Of a stretch of 64,000 nt of DNA, positions 61,666 through 64,000 are shown piece by piece. The first letter of the stretch is position 1, and each line of letters opens with the position of its first letter. The stretch is taken from assembly GCA_027533105.1 (NCBI GenBank), contig JAPZTW010000009.1:275660-339659 (forward strand), read 5' to 3'. The notes under the pieces are model-generated. The model had not been told where the DNA came from, did no database searches, and saw only the letters and a list, made by a program, of their open reading frames with translations. This DNA is from Sphingomonadaceae bacterium. Its GTDB lineage: Bacteria; Pseudomonadota; Alphaproteobacteria; Sphingomonadales; Sphingomonadaceae. The position numbers and the translations under genes were made by a program.

Positions 61666-62693
61666 AGGCCACCCAGAAAGACTTCAAGTCGATCGCCCCG
61701 CGCGCCGTGCGCGAGGCACGGGTGTTCTTCCTGTGCGGTCCGGATGAGGCCGGAATCCAGGATGCCGCCAATCTGCTGGTCAGCCTGCTGCCGGATCCGG
61801 GCGAGCGGGTCGAAATGGCCGGGGCGGATCTGCGCCGCGATCCGGTGCGGCTGGGGGACGAGGCGCGCTCGACCTCGCTGTTCGGCGGCAACCGCCACAT
61901 CTGGGTCAGGGCAAGCGGTGACGAGGCGCACGATGCGCTCGCGACCCTGGTCAGCGGGGAGGCGGAACCCTGTCCGGTGCTGGTGCTCGCTGCCAATGCC
62001 ACGGACAAGTCACGCAGCGCGAAGTTGCTGGCGGCGCGACCGGACGCATTGGTTGCGATGTTCTATCCGCCCGATTTCCGTGATGTGGTGAGCGCCGTGC
62101 GCAACATGGCCGATGGCGCTGGCGTCAAGCTGAGCGGAGACCTGGCTGACCGGATTGCCCGCGCCGCAGCGATGGATACGCGCATTGCCCGGGCCGAGAT
62201 CGAGAAGCTGGCGCTCTACCTCGACGCCAGCCCACAGGCGCCGCGTGCTGCTGATGCCGCGGCGCTTGAAGCGATCGGCGCGCGGACCGAGGACGATGGG
62301 CTGATGCCGCTGGTCAATGCCGTCCTGTCAGGACAGGTCGATCGCCTGCCGAGGGAACTGCAGCGGATGCGTGAGCTGGGGCTCAATCCGGTCGGTCTGT
62401 TGCTGGCAATCGAACGGCGGGCGGCGCATCTGGCGCAGCTGGCGGCGAAAGTGGGGCCACGCGGCGACATCGGCGCGCTGATCGATGCCGAAGCCGGAGC
62501 GCGGCGGATCTTCTGGAAGGACAAGGGTGATTACAACGTCCAGCTGCGCAAATGGCGCGGACCCCGGCTGGGACGACTGGTGGATCGCATGATGCAGTTG
62601 CACCGCGCCCTGCTGGCCAACAGCCAGCAAGCCGAATTGCTGCTGGCACAGGAGCTGACCGAAATCGCCGGTTTCATTGCGCGGCGAAAATAG
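61662..62693 (+). CDS. holA: DNA polymerase III subunit delta
   Basis: A 343-residue clamp-loader subunit (wrench) that opens the beta clamp. The family pattern is visible: VFFLCGPDEAGIQDAANLLV, FGGNRHIWVRASGDE, LNPVGLLLAIERRAAHLAQL and the C-terminal helical collar. It starts with GTG inside the lptE stop (GTGA overlap). Normal length. Confidence 0.94.
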   Translation: MKATQKDFKSIAPRAVREARVFFLCGPDEAGIQDAANLLVSLLPDPGERVEMAGADLRRDPVRLGDEARSTSLFGGNRHIWVRASGDEAHDALATLVSGEAEPCPVLVLAANATDKSRSAKLLAARPDALVAMFYPPDFRDVVSAVRNMADGAGVKLSGDLADRIARAAAMDTRIARAEIEKLALYLDASPQAPRAADAAALEAIGARTEDDGLMPLVNAVLSGQVDRLPRELQRMRELGLNPVGLLLAIERRAAHLAQLAAKVGPRGDIGALIDAEAGARRIFWKDKGDYNVQLRKWRGPRLGRLVDRMMQLHRALLANSQQAELLLAQELTEIAGFIARRK

Positions 62694-62751
62694 TCATGAC
62701 GCTGCACGCTTCTCTTCATCAGCAGAACTCATGATTCGAACCCGATAGACC

Positions 62752-63900
62752 ATGGCAGCAGCAATCTCGGAAACGGTGGAGGATTACAGCGGTCTGGCAC
62801 CGTCGCTCGAACGGCGGCGATTGCAACTTTATGGAATTCAGTTGCTGATCGATGGGTCCATGCTGCTGCTCGGCTTCGCCTTTGCCGCATGGTTCTACCT
62901 CGGCGATCCGTTCGCGGATACGGTCTGGGGCGTCGCGCAATTGCTGCTGCCGCTGTTCTGGACTGTCGCGATCCTCAACCAGACCTATTCCGTGCCGGCC
63001 CTCGTTTCCGGCGAATACGGGATGCAGCGGGCCGTCATGGCCCTTGGGATCGCCACGCTGCTTGTGGTGCTGATCCTGTTCCTGGCCCGCTCCAGCCTGC
63101 AACTCTCGCGCGTTGGCTTCACGCTCGGCATTGTCAGCACCCTGTTGCTGCAGGTCTGGGCGCGGTTCAATCTGCAGCCGACAATCCGGCAGCGGGTAGG
63201 CGAACGCGCGGTAAACCTGCTGATCATCGATGATGAAGGGCCGACGCTCAGCGTCAGCGCGTGCTATCGGGTCAGCGCCCGAAAGGCCGGCCTGGTGCCA
63301 GACTTGCACGACCCGCAAATGCTCAACCGGCTTGGCATGCTGATCGGCAATATGGACCGGGTGATCGTCTCTTGCCCGCCCGAACGGCGCGCCGCCTGGG
63401 CCATGGTGCTGAAAGGCGGGCAAATGCGCGGCGAGATCGTCGATTCCGAGGTCGACTCCCTTGGCATCCTGGGCACCACCCGCGACGAAGGGATCGGCAA
63501 GCTGATCGTCGCATCGGGGCCGCTTGGGCTGCGTTCACGCCTGCTCAAGCGGGCTCTCGACCTGGCGATTGCCGTGCCGGCACTGGTTGCCCTGGCCATA
63601 CCCCTGATTCTGATCGCGGTCCTGATCCGGTTGGAGGATGGTGGTCCGGCCCTGTTCAAGCAGCCGCGAGTGGGCCGGAACAACCAGTTCTTCCCGATCT
63701 ACAAGTTCCGAACGATGCGGGCCGCTGCAACCGATCTTGCCGGCAAGCGCTCGGCTGCGCGTGACGATGACCGGATAACCCGGATCGGTGGCTTCCTGCG
63801 ACGGACATCGATCGATGAAATTCCGCAACTGCTGAACGTGCTGAAAGGCGAGATGAGCCGCGGCGCGGGGCGGTACTTGCTGTCGCCGGTGGTGTTGTAG
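62752..63900 (+). CDS. Exopolysaccharide polyprenyl glycosylphosphotransferase, truncated at a sequence junction
   Basis: The product is 382 residues as read. The N-terminal half has four or five membrane segments, and the C-terminal sugar transferase domain begins [20 protein letters not shown], then [40 protein letters not shown]. At this point (about 63858) the expected LVGPRPH continuation is missing and is replaced by [13 protein letters not shown] and a stop. Roughly the last 100 residues of the catalytic domain are lost. The foreign tail is the antisense of a 3-hydroxybutyryl-CoA dehydrogenase gene. The intact protein would transfer a sugar phosphate to undecaprenyl phosphate to start polysaccharide assembly. 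Confidence 0.9.
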   Translation: MAAAISETVEDYSGLAPSLERRRLQLYGIQLLIDGSMLLLGFAFAAWFYLGDPFADTVWGVAQLLLPLFWTVAILNQTYSVPALVSGEYGMQRAVMALGIATLLVVLILFLARSSLQLSRVGFTLGIVSTLLLQVWARFNLQPTIRQRVGERAVNLLIIDDEGPTLSVSACYRVSARKAGLVPDLHDPQMLNRLGMLIGNMDRVIVSCPPERRAAWAMVLKGGQMRGEIVDSEVDSLGILGTTRDEGIGKLIVASGPLGLRSRLLKRALDLAIAVPALVALAIPLILIAVLIRLEDGGPALFKQPRVGRNNQFFPIYKFRTMRAAATDLAGKRSAARDDDRITRIGGFLRRTSIDEIPQLLNVLKGEMSRGAGRYLLSPVVL

Positions 63901-64000
63901 AGCACCTTGACGATATCGAGGCAGGTATCGAGCCCGACGAAATCGGCCAGCTCCAGCGGCCCCATCGGGTGGTTGAGGCCGAGGCGACAGCCCTTGTCGA
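63856..64000 (-). CDS. 3-Hydroxybutyryl-CoA dehydrogenase fragment (cut at both ends)
   Basis: On the minus strand from the window edge the frame reads [20 protein letters not shown], then [20 protein letters not shown] and KYRPAPRL, which is the C-terminal domain of Hbd/PaaH-type enzymes. The usual next block (GWLGRKTGRGFYDY) is absent because sequence changes into the glycosylphosphotransferase gene near 63856. The enzyme oxidises or reduces 3-hydroxybutyryl-CoA in butanoate or fatty acid metabolism. The remaining N-terminal part would lie beyond 64000. Confidence 0.85.

Overview
The window is high-GC DNA packed with genes and looks like the chromosome of a sphingomonad-type alphaproteobacterium (Novosphingobium/Sphingobium/Sphingomonas-like). 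Pointers are two TonB-dependent receptors, the VVTAQR-type motif in exported proteins, a maltose/starch locus built around a TonB receptor with a halogenase-like gene, a DUF6356 protein, and alphaproteobacterial REP-type hairpins. No rRNA, tRNA, CRISPR array, insertion sequence or phage gene was seen. The genus is an inference.

Layout. 1-6.2 kb: SPFH membrane protein (cut by the edge), Tat-exported dienelactone-hydrolase-like protein, a PQQ/haem c alcohol dehydrogenase carrying the Asp-x-Asp lanthanide signature, two small unknowns and an Lrp/AsnC regulator with a palindromic operator candidate. 6.2-20.9 kb: an alpha-glucan locus. One strand reads TonB receptor, tryptophan-halogenase-like flavoprotein, GH13 amylase, GH13 alpha-glucosidase, GH97 glucosidase and esterase, mostly with overlapping stop/start codons. 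The other strand carries a LacI regulator and an MFS sugar transporter. A shared 16-bp operator candidate lies upstream of both the receptor and the transporter. 20.9-26.3 kb: a second TonB receptor, divergent from a cassette of GT-C glycosyltransferase, SMR-type small transporter and a HAD-UbiA fusion, which suggests a polyprenyl-phosphate-sugar pathway. 26.3-31 kb: tyrosine catabolism (hpd plus a VOC protein), agmatine deiminase and an M28 peptidase.

31-39.2 kb: glnE, peroxiredoxin, DUF455 ferritin-like protein, M23 endopeptidase with a textbook terminator, then an acyl-CoA synthetase/P450 pair facing a small membrane protein that resembles styrene oxide isomerase. 39.5-45.5 kb: two tandem paralogous exported proteins with TonB-box-like N-termini (the second with a strongly acidic insert), an RluE-type pseudouridine synthase, a nitrilase, a DUF885 peptidase and hydrolases. 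45.5-50.5 kb: a catabolic island (alpha/beta hydrolase, DAD-family cupin, two TauD/TfdA dioxygenases) with AraC and TetR regulators. Both divergent promoter regions carry similar ACAAG direct repeats spaced 21-22 bp.

50.5-64 kb: mostly housekeeping genes: trmL, galU, murA, chromate transporter, a small ribbon-helix-helix protein, a membrane-anchored LuxR-DUF4019 regulator, phaB, exported unknowns, then leuS-lptE-holA with overlapping genes. The window ends in a polyprenyl glycosylphosphotransferase gene that stops abruptly near 63858. From there the sequence becomes the opposite-strand interior of a 3-hydroxybutyryl-CoA dehydrogenase gene. Both genes are broken at the same point, which means a rearrangement breakpoint or a chimeric assembly join.
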